Source: Paracoccus tegillarcae (GTDB lineage Bacteria > Pseudomonadota > Alphaproteobacteria > Rhodobacterales > Rhodobacteraceae). Taken from it: DNA of 64,000 nucleotides. The notes beneath the pieces were generated by a model. That model was not told the DNA's origin. It did not search any database and was given only the letters and a program-made list of their open reading frames with translations. Below are positions 18,181 through 25,724 of this stretch, piece after piece. A program made the translations under genes and the position numbers. Numbering within the stretch: the stretch's first letter is position 1; each line of letters opens with the position of its first letter. The DNA lies in contig NZ_CP025408.1 of the NCBI RefSeq assembly GCF_002847305.1, positions 1,100,001 through 1,164,000 on the forward strand, given 5' to 3'.

Positions 18181-20448
18181 CTAACCCTGATCCGGCTTGC
18201 TTTCCGACAGCATGGCATCCATGGCGGCAACAAAGGCCAGAACCGCAGGCGATGGCGGTGCCTCGCGTTCGGGCTCGGGCGTTGCAGCCGCGACCGGGGC
18301 CGAGGTCATCTTGCGATCAGCCCAGCCCTTCAGCTGAGCGATGGAATAGCCGCGCAGAAACGGGTTCGCATTCACCACTGCCCCGCCCATGACCTGCAGG
18401 ACGCTGGCATTGTCCGCCGATGACAAGGCCCGGTGCGCGCCCTCGGGCCCCAGAAAATGCGCCAGATACAGTCGCCCGGCGTTGATCTGATGGCCGCGCG
18501 CGCGCAGATAGGCCTCGTTCTCTTGCGCCAGATGCTTGACCATCTCGCGCGACAGATCGGCATTAAAGCGCAAGGCCAGCTGATCGCCACGCGACATGGT
18601 GGCCGCCAGATCGGGTCGATAGCTGCGCATCATCCTGAGCCAGGTCGATTCGATGAACTGCCCCAGCCCCGAGGCCGTCGACAGCGGGTTCTTGGCGTTC
18701 GGATTGCCGGCGCTTTCGACCCGGATGATGCGACCGATCAGCGTTTCGACCGCGTCCGAGGCCAGCACTGTCTGCCCGCCCGTAAAGAACGGCATCGGGT
18801 TGATCGCCTCGCCGCCCCGGAAGGCCTGAAAGAACAAGCCGTCCTCGCCCCCACTTGGCTGACCGACACGCCCAAGCGCGCCTCCTGCGGCAACAGCGGC
18901 CCCTTGCGTCACGCCCTCGGCCACAGCCGACAGCCCGGAATAGCGGGTCCGCAGCCCGCCGCCGTGATCCAGCGTCAAGATGAAACCAGCGGCCGCATCG
19001 CCATCGACAGCCAGCAAACTACCCGCAGCGGCGGCAATGACAGGCGCACCGCGTGCGGCGGAAAATTCGAGACCGGGCAAGGTTTCCTGACCGGCCTGAT
19101 CCGTGATCTCCGCCCCGAACTTGCGGCGGATCGTGCCGGTCACCGGCATGGTCATCACCAGCCCGCCGGTTCCGGCCTCGACGATCCGTGCGCCCGGCGC
19201 ATGGCAACGAAATCCCTGCCCATCCTCGCGCGGGACGACGTAGCAGGGCTTTTCACCCGATGGCCCGTCAACGCCGGCATACAAAACCTGCCCCGCCAGC
19301 CCGCCGCCCGCGCCGTGATCGCGCGCATAGATCATGGTCAGCCTGTCACCCGGATCGGCATAGCCTCCCAGATCATGCACCTGCGCCATCATCGCGATGA
19401 TTTCGCCCACGATCTCGGTCGGGACCTCTGCGCGGATGGCGGCGGAATAGATCACATCCAGCAGGCGGTATTGCAGCCCCTCCCCGGATTGTTCGGCGTC
19501 GCCGCGTGCCAGCACCATGATATCATCGTCGATCCACGGATCAGCCGCTGCCACAAGTTCATCGCGTCCGTTGCGCGCAACCGAGCCCTGCCACCCCTGC
19601 TCACCATACAGCGACAGCTGCATCAGCCGGGGATCATCGGCAATGGGGGCATAGCGGATGGCGATGACCGCACCCTGCGGCAGCGGCTTGTCCAGCGGCA
19701 GCCCGTCCGGCGCGCGCGCGACGATGGCCTCGATCTCGGACGGCTGAAAACCATTGTCGCGCAACAGATCCGCCAGCGGCGTTTCCAGCGCAAGATCCAG
19801 GATCAGCTCTTGCGACAGGGGCAGGCGTTCAGCCTCGGGACGCAGAAAGAGGGTGTTGGCAGAGGCGCGCGCGGGGTTTTTCTCTTCCTCTGTCATTGTC
19901 AGCGGGTCGATGGGTGCCGGTGCCTGCTGTTGCTGCTGTAGCATTTCGATCGAGCGGGTCCGCTGTTGCTGGAACAGCGCGAAATCCTCGGGCGAACTGG
20001 GCAGCGCAGTCATCAGCCGTCGTTCGCGCGTGTGCAGTGTCTCATCGACCAGCGTCAGCCGGTCGGGTGCAGGCAGGCCCACGCGACCCACGTCCAGCGT
20101 CGGCGGGCCGGTCAGCGGCTGATTGCCGCTGGATTGGCCGTCCTCGGCCAGGCGCAGGATCAGCGGATCGCCGGGCAGGTCGGTAAAGGTATCAGCGCGC
20201 ACCACAGGGGCCACGTCGAATTCCTCGGCGACCTGCACCATCTGCGCATCGTCGCCCTGCGCCTCCGACGCAATCTGCGGATCGCCTGCGGGCATCCCAT
20301 CGGTCGGCGCATCGGGCCACAGCATCCAGGCCACGCCGCCCACAATCAGCACCGAAGCAGCCGCCACCCCGCCGCGGATCGCACGGCTGCGGTTCCGGCG
20401 ACGCCGCGCACTGCGGCGGTGGTTCTGAAAGGCGGGATCAACCTGCAT
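18181..20448 (-). CDS. Membrane-anchored pseudo-M23 (LytM) domain fused to an SLT lytic transglycosylase
   Basis: A 755-residue envelope protein. An Arg-rich cytoplasmic tail (residues 8-25) leads to one TM (about 26-43), then a long periplasmic region. Residues about 320-440 look like the pre-M23 domain of MepM-type proteins. Residues about 440-553 have the M23/LytM fold order (RRKFG...GLEFSAARGAPVIAAAAG...RTRYSGLS...GLFFQAFRGGEAINPM), but the metal ligands are gone: H and D of HxGxD are L and E, and the later H(L)xH positions are non-histidine. Residues about 565-690 are an SLT lytic transglycosylase with the likely catalytic Glu578 in RVESAGNP and the ASGLGQFIESTW motif. So it is a probable active muramidase joined to an inactive LytM module. 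It neighbours the caspase-like gene (11-bp gap) and the T6SS region. Confidence 0.82.
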   Translation of the reverse strand: MQVDPAFQNHRRSARRRRNRSRAIRGGVAAASVLIVGGVAWMLWPDAPTDGMPAGDPQIASEAQGDDAQMVQVAEEFDVAPVVRADTFTDLPGDPLILRLAEDGQSSGNQPLTGPPTLDVGRVGLPAPDRLTLVDETLHTRERRLMTALPSSPEDFALFQQQRTRSIEMLQQQQQAPAPIDPLTMTEEEKNPARASANTLFLRPEAERLPLSQELILDLALETPLADLLRDNGFQPSEIEAIVARAPDGLPLDKPLPQGAVIAIRYAPIADDPRLMQLSLYGEQGWQGSVARNGRDELVAAADPWIDDDIMVLARGDAEQSGEGLQYRLLDVIYSAAIRAEVPTEIVGEIIAMMAQVHDLGGYADPGDRLTMIYARDHGAGGGLAGQVLYAGVDGPSGEKPCYVVPREDGQGFRCHAPGARIVEAGTGGLVMTMPVTGTIRRKFGAEITDQAGQETLPGLEFSAARGAPVIAAAAGSLLAVDGDAAAGFILTLDHGGGLRTRYSGLSAVAEGVTQGAAVAAGGALGRVGQPSGGEDGLFFQAFRGGEAINPMPFFTGGQTVLASDAVETLIGRIIRVESAGNPNAKNPLSTASGLGQFIESTWLRMMRSYRPDLAATMSRGDQLALRFNADLSREMVKHLAQENEAYLRARGHQINAGRLYLAHFLGPEGAHRALSSADNASVLQVMGGAVVNANPFLRGYSIAQLKGWADRKMTSAPVAAATPEPEREAPPSPAVLAFVAAMDAMLSESKPDQG

Positions 20449-20459
20449 GTCGTGACAAC

Positions 20460-21857
20460 CTAGCGGAACATCCCGGTGCCTATGGCATTGGGGTTAAGGG
20501 CAGGTTGTTGCGCCGCAGCCGCAGGCGGTGCCGGACGCGGCTGCTGGGCAACTGCCGCAGGTTGCCTGGCGGGCTGTCTGGCCGGTTGCCGTGTCGCCGT
20601 GGGCGCCGGGGTGCGTGCTGCAGCCGGTGCCGAGACGATGGCCGGGCAGCGCACGTCGTCACGCCGCGCGATCTGGCGAAACAGCGCCACGTCAGCATTC
20701 CTTGTGACAGGCGTCGTGCCGACCTGTTGAAAATAACGATCAACTGCACCGCGCGAGCCATTGCCCCACAAGCCGTCGATGCCCCCCGAATAGCAGTTCA
20801 TGCGCTGCAACTCTGTCTGGATCGCCCCGGCCATCTGATCGGTGGGCGGATCAAAGGCACCGCTTTCCAGCAGGCTTGCAAACAGATCGGCATCCTCTTC
20901 GCGAATGCGCCGGCGCTCTTCGTAATCCGTGCCCAGGGCGCTGCCCAGCAGGCCATCATCGGCGGACTGTTCGGCACCGTCGCGCGGGCGGGTACCGACG
21001 ATGATGGACGGCTCGGGCAGGCCGGACTGCGCGGGTCGCGCCTGACGGTCACCGCCCAGAGGCATGGCCGGCGCGGCTGCGGGTAGAATCTGCACGCCAC
21101 CCATTGGACCGCGCCCCGGCGACGAGATCGACCCCGCCTGCGCGCTGCCAAGGGTGATGGTTGGGTCGACCGGACGCAGGGGCTGGTCCAGCACCAAAGG
21201 CCCCGCATCAATCACGGTCGCGGGCCGGGCGGACAGCGCCTGAAAACCGGGCCAGCGCGGACCCGTCGCCATGGTCAAGCCTACATCTGACAGGCTGGCC
21301 GATATCTCGGCCCCCGGCTCTTCCAGCGTTGAAAGCAGAACCTGGGTCAGCCTCGGCGTCTCTGGACAGGCGGCGTCCGGGCCGGGCGACTGCACGATCA
21401 TGCCGTTCTCCGGCGCGGCAACCAGATCAGCGGAGTCACTGTCAGCAGCCTCCGTCGCCGGGGCGACCGGACAGGATTCAGCCAGCACGATCCGCGCCTG
21501 CCGCGCTGGATAGCGCGCCGCCAAATCGTCCAGCGACACTGCGCCAGAGGACAGCATGGCCATCGCCTTGCCATCCTGTTCTGACAGATCGGCAGAGAGA
21601 TAGATCAACATCACATCGGGCGCCTCTGCGGGCGCATCAGGCAATGCTGACGGGCTTTCCAGCCGCCGCACGTCAAAACCCGCTGCCAGCAATGCGCGCG
21701 AAACAGCAAGTGCATCACGGACGGGTTGCCCGATCTCTTGCCCTTGCGCGCGCTCAGCGATGACCAGTGCTTGCCGCGTCTCGGCAAACAGGGGCGAGGC
21801 CAGCAGCACAATTGCCGCGCTGGCCTGTATCATCATCCGCCGAGTGGTTTTGAGCAT
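20460..21857 (-). CDS. Exported degenerate caspase-fold (C14-like) protein with C-terminal peptidoglycan-binding-like segment
   Basis: A 465-residue protein with a signal peptide (residues 1-25, ending LFAETR). Residues 26-135 follow the caspase/p20 plan: RQALVIAERAQGQEIGQPVRDALAVSRALLAAGFDV, the strand DVMLIYLSADLSEQ where an active caspase has a GHG histidine, and ARIVLAESCPVAP where the catalytic Cys (Cys129) would be. The His is missing, so proteolysis is doubtful. A Pro/Ala-rich middle follows. Near residues 345-385 the motif IQTELQRMNCYSGGIDGLWGNGSRGAVDRYF resembles PG_binding_1. The tail is Pro/Ala/Gln-rich. ATG at 21857 has GGGAAAGGACG upstream; a 98-codon upstream extension is discounted. 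Confidence 0.7.
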   Translation of the reverse strand: MLKTTRRMMIQASAAIVLLASPLFAETRQALVIAERAQGQEIGQPVRDALAVSRALLAAGFDVRRLESPSALPDAPAEAPDVMLIYLSADLSEQDGKAMAMLSSGAVSLDDLAARYPARQARIVLAESCPVAPATEAADSDSADLVAAPENGMIVQSPGPDAACPETPRLTQVLLSTLEEPGAEISASLSDVGLTMATGPRWPGFQALSARPATVIDAGPLVLDQPLRPVDPTITLGSAQAGSISSPGRGPMGGVQILPAAAPAMPLGGDRQARPAQSGLPEPSIIVGTRPRDGAEQSADDGLLGSALGTDYEERRRIREEDADLFASLLESGAFDPPTDQMAGAIQTELQRMNCYSGGIDGLWGNGSRGAVDRYFQQVGTTPVTRNADVALFRQIARRDDVRCPAIVSAPAAARTPAPTATRQPARQPARQPAAVAQQPRPAPPAAAAQQPALNPNAIGTGMFR

Positions 21858-21954
21858 CGCGTCCTTTCCCGTAATCGTATCAATATGTACCGTAATCAGC
21901 GCCGTCAGGCGAGTCCGCAGCGTCCCCAACAGGTCATTGTGAACACCCTTTGCC

Positions 21955-22362
21955 CTATGGTCGCGGCGCAAGAAAAACCGTCCAATCATCAGCGCGTCCG
22001 GTGTCGATCTCGATGAACCGCGCCTCGATATGGCCGCGCAGTAGGCAGTCCTGTTCACCGGTGATACGAAAACGCCGCGGCGCGACGCACATCGGCACAG
22101 AGCCCTGCAAGACAGACTTTCCGAACACGTCCGAGGCAAACAGATAAACAAAGCGCGCAGACAGCGTGCCGCGGATCAATGTCGCACATTGGTTCGGCGC
22201 GACACGCCACCAACCCTCGGTGCTGAAGCCGCGCTCATCGGGTTGACCAAATGCCAGGTTCAACACGTCAAAGCTTTGGTTGCAGACCTTGAGTTCTGCT
22301 CTGGCAGCACCTGCCAAAGCGAACACCAGAACCAGAACAGAACCCATACAGCGCAACATCAT
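21955..22362 (-). CDS. DUF1036 family exported protein
   Basis: A 135-residue protein with a signal peptide (MMLRCMGSVLVLVFALAGAARA|ELK). The mature part follows the DUF1036 pattern: VCNQSFDVLNLAFGQ, STEGWWRVAPNQCATLIRG, ARFVYLFA and a C-terminal FIEIDTGRADDWTV, with four cysteines that could form disulphides. The function of DUF1036 is unknown. It is divergent from the secreted-protein/ExbBD operon across a 174-bp gap and faces the caspase-like gene, so it may share a promoter region with the Exb operon. ATG at 22362 (ATGATG) is preferred over an upstream start at 22422. Confidence 0.8.
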   Translation of the reverse strand: MMLRCMGSVLVLVFALAGAARAELKVCNQSFDVLNLAFGQPDERGFSTEGWWRVAPNQCATLIRGTLSARFVYLFASDVFGKSVLQGSVPMCVAPRRFRITGEQDCLLRGHIEARFIEIDTGRADDWTVFLAPRP

Positions 22363-22536
22363 GCGTTTTTGAATTGCTTCCACCGGGAATAGCAAGCCGG
22401 CATTGTGCATGAAACGACGCAATGATTGACGTCGAGTTAACCCGAAAGCAGCAGTCTTGAATCACGACTGTTACCATCATCATTGCTAAATTCGTGTTAT
22501 CCATCACCGAATCGAACCAGAACAAGAGGTTTACCT

Positions 22537-23025
22537 GTGCCTGCCCCCCGACACGGCAAAACGCCCGCTCTTTCGGCGCTGATCGCAACCGCCCTGCTGG
22601 GCTTTACTGCCATCGCACATGGACAAGACGTCGCACCCGACGCCCAGCCCGATGCCGACGAAGGCCGCATCATGCTGGAATTGAACAACGCAACCGACAC
22701 TGATGGCGGCGCCTGCCGGATGACCTTTGTCGCCACAAATAACAGCCCAGAAAGCTTTGAGCGCACCGGTTGGCAGGTCGGGATCTTTGACGCGCAAGGC
22801 ATTGTGCGGTCCATTTTGGCGCTGGAATTCGGTGCCCTGTCAGCCAGCAAGACCAAGATCGTGCTCTTCGATCTGCCCGGCCGCGGCTGCGACGATATCT
22901 CGCGCGTGGTTGTAAATGACGTAACGCTGTGTCAACCCGAGGGCAGCGCAGAGGGCGAAGTGGCTTCGGCCTGCCTGGATGCGTTGACCACCCGGTCGCG
23001 TGAAAATATCGAGTTCGGCATCTGA
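22537..23025 (+). CDS. Secreted protein of unknown function, first gene of the ExbBD operon
   Basis: A 162-residue protein that starts at a GTG with an AAGAGG ribosome-binding site 7 bases upstream; a longer frame from 22483 has no such site. The N-terminus PAPRHGKTPALSALIATALLGFTAIAHGQ is a Sec signal peptide. The mature part has four cysteines and a beta-rich look (RIMLELNNATDTDGGACRMTF...RTGWQVGIFDAQGIVRSILALEFG...TKIVLFDLPGRGCDDISRVVVNDVTLC). No known domain is recognised. It lies 4 bases from exbB, so it is very likely co-expressed with the ExbB/ExbD complex and could be its periplasmic partner. Confidence 0.75.
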   Translation: MPAPRHGKTPALSALIATALLGFTAIAHGQDVAPDAQPDADEGRIMLELNNATDTDGGACRMTFVATNNSPESFERTGWQVGIFDAQGIVRSILALEFGALSASKTKIVLFDLPGRGCDDISRVVVNDVTLCQPEGSAEGEVASACLDALTTRSRENIEFGI

Positions 23026-23029
23026 TTCC

Positions 23030-23674
23030 ATGAATTCATCTACCCTATCCCTTGGTCTTCCCGCTGCGACCATGGCGGTGTTCATCGCACTTGCCATCCT
23101 TTCGGTGCTGGCGCTGACGGTCACAATTTTCAAGATCATGCAATTCCGGCGGATCGGTGTGGGCAAAAGCACCCTGGCCGATCAGATTCTGGATGATTGG
23201 CTGAATGGCCGGCCTGACGAGGCGATGCGCAAGGCGAGCAAGGGCGATGGCGTGCTGCAACGGGTCTTGCATGCCGTCATGTCCGGTCTGCGCGCGCGAC
23301 CCAATGATCCAAGCTACGCCGAGGAACTGGGCCGGCAATCCGCGCTGGTCGAGTTGTCGACCATGGCGGCGCGGATGCGGCTGCTGGAGGCCGTGGTCCA
23401 GGCAGCACCAATGCTGGGCCTGCTGGGCACGGTGATCGGCATGATCGACGCCTTCTCGGCGCTGTCGCAAGCGACCGGCGCGGTCGATCCCTCGCAATTG
23501 GCTGGCGGCATCTGGACCGCGCTGACCACAACCGCCATCGGCCTTGCCATCGCGCTTGTGGCCTATTTCGTGGCCAATTGGCTGGAATCTCAAATTGATA
23601 CGGAACGGCAAGAGATCGAGATGGCGATCTCGGCCGCCATACATGGCCGCGTCGCGGGCGGCGGACGGCGGTAG
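23030..23674 (+). CDS. ExbB/TolQ/MotA-family proton channel subunit
   Basis: A 214-residue inner-membrane protein with three TM helices: about residues 9-33 (AATMAVFIALAILSVLALTVTIFKI) and a late pair around AAPMLGLLGTVIGMIDAFSAL and GGIWTALTTTAIGLAIALVAYFVANWL. The GLLGTVIGMIDAF and TALTTTAIGLAIAL motifs define the MotA/TolQ/ExbB family, the pentameric stator that uses proton flow to drive a periplasmic partner. It is followed by two ExbD genes and a TonB-like gene, so the operon encodes a complete ExbBD-type motor distinct from tol-pal (no TolA, TolB or Pal present). Confidence 0.92.
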   Translation: MNSSTLSLGLPAATMAVFIALAILSVLALTVTIFKIMQFRRIGVGKSTLADQILDDWLNGRPDEAMRKASKGDGVLQRVLHAVMSGLRARPNDPSYAEELGRQSALVELSTMAARMRLLEAVVQAAPMLGLLGTVIGMIDAFSALSQATGAVDPSQLAGGIWTALTTTAIGLAIALVAYFVANWLESQIDTERQEIEMAISAAIHGRVAGGGRR

Positions 23675-23677
23675 CGC

Positions 23678-24151
23678 ATGCAGGCGGTGCAGACCCGCAA
23701 CCGAATAAAATTGCCGCAACGGCCGCGGCAGTATCGGTTCGCACTGACACCGCTGGCTGATGCAATGTTTCAATTGCTGGTCTTTTTCATGCTGTCGGCG
23801 AACCTGACCCCCTACTCGCTGCTCAGCCTGCGTGCCGGCGCGGTCGCGGGCGGCGCGACCGACCAGACAGGCACAGCAGAAGACGAGGCCGATCCCCGTG
23901 CTTTGTCGCCCGGCGAGACCGCAATCTGGTCGATCAGCCGCGAATCAATCGTCGCCAGCGGCCAGCGTTTCGGCTTTGACGCCCTGCCGCGTTTGACCCA
24001 GGCGATTGAACGGGCCGGCACCGCGCGCGTGTTGCTGGTCACCCGACCCGATGCACAGGTGCAGGGCATCGTCTCGGTACTAGAGGCGTTGGCCGCCAAT
24101 GGCATCACCGATGTGCAACTGGCCAGCAGCGGTGGGGGAAGCAACGAATGA
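23678..24151 (+). CDS. ExbD/TolR-family protein 1
   Basis: A 157-residue protein with one N-terminal TM (LTPLADAMFQLLVFFMLSANLTPY) that carries the proton-accepting Asp near its start (LADAMF), then a periplasmic domain of alternating strands and helices (FGFDALPRLTQAIERAGTARVLLVTRPDAQVQGIVSVLEALAANGITDVQLAS), typical of ExbD/TolR. An insert rich in Gly, Ala and Glu (about residues 55-75) lies just after the TM. It is 3 bases from exbB, and its stop overlaps the start of the second ExbD gene by 4 bases. Confidence 0.9.
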   Translation: MQAVQTRNRIKLPQRPRQYRFALTPLADAMFQLLVFFMLSANLTPYSLLSLRAGAVAGGATDQTGTAEDEADPRALSPGETAIWSISRESIVASGQRFGFDALPRLTQAIERAGTARVLLVTRPDAQVQGIVSVLEALAANGITDVQLASSGGGSNE

Positions 24152-24555
24152 GCGTGTCACTGCCCCCGCGCCCGCATGGCGCCCAGATCGATGTGTCACT
24201 GGCCATCGTCAATATCGTGCTGCTGCTGATCTTCTTTTTCCTCGTCACCGGGCAGATCACCACCGAGGAAGTCGGCGATGAGGTCGAATTGCCGATCAGC
24301 CGCGAATTGCCTCTGGACCAGTTGCCCCGCCCGCTGCTGCTGGTGACCGCGCAAGGCGACTGGATGCTTGACGGAACCGAGGTCGCACCCGATCTATTAG
24401 AGGTGGCATTGGACGGGCTGGCACAGCCGGTTACCCTGCACATCCTGCTGGATCGTGGCGCGCCGGCTGATCAGTTGATCGCCGTGCTGCAAAACCCGGC
24501 GATGGCCGAACGTTCAGTGCGGCTGGTGACGCTGAAGGAAAGGTCGGAGGAATGA
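24148..24555 (+). CDS. ExbD/TolR-family protein 2
   Basis: A 135-residue second ExbD-like subunit with one TM (IDVSLAIVNIVLLLIFFFLVTGQI) beginning with the conserved acidic residue (Asp in QIDVSL), and a compact periplasmic domain (PLLLVTAQGDWMLDGTEVAPDLLEVALDGLAQPVTLHILLDRGAPADQLIAVLQ). Two different ExbDs next to one ExbB suggest a hetero-dimeric rod inside the ExbB pentamer. It overlaps both neighbours by 4 bases, so the genes are translationally coupled. Confidence 0.9.
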   Translation: MSVSLPPRPHGAQIDVSLAIVNIVLLLIFFFLVTGQITTEEVGDEVELPISRELPLDQLPRPLLLVTAQGDWMLDGTEVAPDLLEVALDGLAQPVTLHILLDRGAPADQLIAVLQNPAMAERSVRLVTLKERSEE

Positions 24556-25673
24556 TCGGTCGGATCGCCGACAAGAGAGGTCACTGGATACAGGCGATAG
24601 TCACTTCCGTCGCGCTGCACGGCGTTGCCGCGGCTGCCATGATGGACGTCTTGCCCGGTTTTCCCGACCAGCCCCGCGATCGCGCCCTGCCAGAGATCGA
24701 CATTCTCAGCCTGCCGGTCGAACAAGGGACACCTGCCCCAGTTGCGCTGGATCCTGTCCAGCAGATCGATACCGCCGCCGCCGCAACGCAGGTTGCGCCG
24801 CAAACGGTCACCGCCGCCCCATCCGAAGATGGCCCATCCCAGGTCGTGTCCCCGGTCCTGACCCCGGCTGATGATATGCTGGGGGCGACCGCCAACACCT
24901 CGGTCACGACACCCGACGACAGCCAGATCGTTGCGCCCATACCACAGACAGGTCAGGGCGTTGCGGTGGCCGGATTGCCGCCCGCCATGATGCCTGGCGG
25001 CTCGGCCAGCGCAGCAGGCGGCGACGCCCCGCAAGGCTCTGCGGCACAGAATGCGGCGATTTCAGATCTGGTGCTGCGGCTGCGCGCGCAGTTGGACCAG
25101 CCCTGTCTGGCGGCCCTGCCCCAAACGATTGGCGGCGAAGAGGTGATGCTGACCGTGCTGGGCGCGGAAGATCGCGATATTGCCGATCTGTTCCGCGACA
25201 TGGCGGGCTCGGTCGAGGTCCCGATGACCGAACGCTCTATCCTGCTGGACGCGCGGCAATGCCCGGCGGTCGATTTCGCGCGATCGTCGGCCACATATCC
25301 GGCCTTGCCGCTGATCGTGCGGCTAGAGGCGTCCGAGGTTGCCTCGGATGACAGGCTGGTGGGGCAGATCGAGGGGGCGGCGGGCTTGCAGACTGCCCTT
25401 CTGCTGATCGACGATAACGGCGTTGTGCAGGACTTGCGCCGATTTACCCTGCAATCTGGTGATGCGATCCGCTTTGACGTGCCGGTCTATCGCACCGGCG
25501 GCGATCGCGACACCAGTCAACTGCTGATGGCCATCGCGCTGCCAGAACGGCCGGCAAGCATCTCTGAACTGGCCGGGCGACTGGCCAGCGATTTCTTTCC
25601 ACCGTTGGCAGACGCGGCAGAAGGCGAGGCGCTGATCGGCGTGGCCCCCATCTATGTGCGCGCCGCGCCCTGA
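24552..25673 (+). CDS. TonB-like single-TM anchored periplasmic protein
   Basis: A 373-residue protein. A short cytoplasmic head and one TM (about residues 15-34, QAIVTSVALHGVAAAAMMDV) are followed by a long Pro/Ala/Thr/Gln linker (about 50-165), the architecture of TonB and TolA. The C-terminal half is globular, beginning AISDLVLRLRAQLDQPCLAALP, and contains LLLIDDNGVVQDLRRFTLQSGDAIRFDVPVYRTGGDRD, which resembles the DUF4384-type beta-sandwich found in some caspase- and T6SS-linked proteins, though the match is by eye. It has no classical TonB C-terminal domain. It ends the ExbB-ExbD-ExbD operon and is probably what that motor energises. Confidence 0.75.
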   Translation: MIGRIADKRGHWIQAIVTSVALHGVAAAAMMDVLPGFPDQPRDRALPEIDILSLPVEQGTPAPVALDPVQQIDTAAAATQVAPQTVTAAPSEDGPSQVVSPVLTPADDMLGATANTSVTTPDDSQIVAPIPQTGQGVAVAGLPPAMMPGGSASAAGGDAPQGSAAQNAAISDLVLRLRAQLDQPCLAALPQTIGGEEVMLTVLGAEDRDIADLFRDMAGSVEVPMTERSILLDARQCPAVDFARSSATYPALPLIVRLEASEVASDDRLVGQIEGAAGLQTALLLIDDNGVVQDLRRFTLQSGDAIRFDVPVYRTGGDRDTSQLLMAIALPERPASISELAGRLASDFFPPLADAAEGEALIGVAPIYVRAAP

Positions 25674-25704
25674 TGGCCGCAGCGCAATTGCTGCAAGGCC
25701 ATCA
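25671..25704. terminator. Candidate bidirectional hairpin between the Exb operon and clpV
   Basis: An 8-bp plus 5-bp composite stem (TGATGGCC-GCAGC / GCTGC-aa-GGCCATCA) begins at the stop codon of the TonB-like gene, between convergent transcription units. It lacks a T-run on either side, so efficient factor-independent termination is not certain. Confidence 0.5.
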
Positions 25705-25724
25705 AAGCCATTCGGCGCCATGGA

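Noticed and set aside
18433..19941. Open frame (502 codons) antisense to the pseudo-M23/SLT gene
   Set aside because: No domain or start signal; composition is that of a GC-rich antisense shadow.
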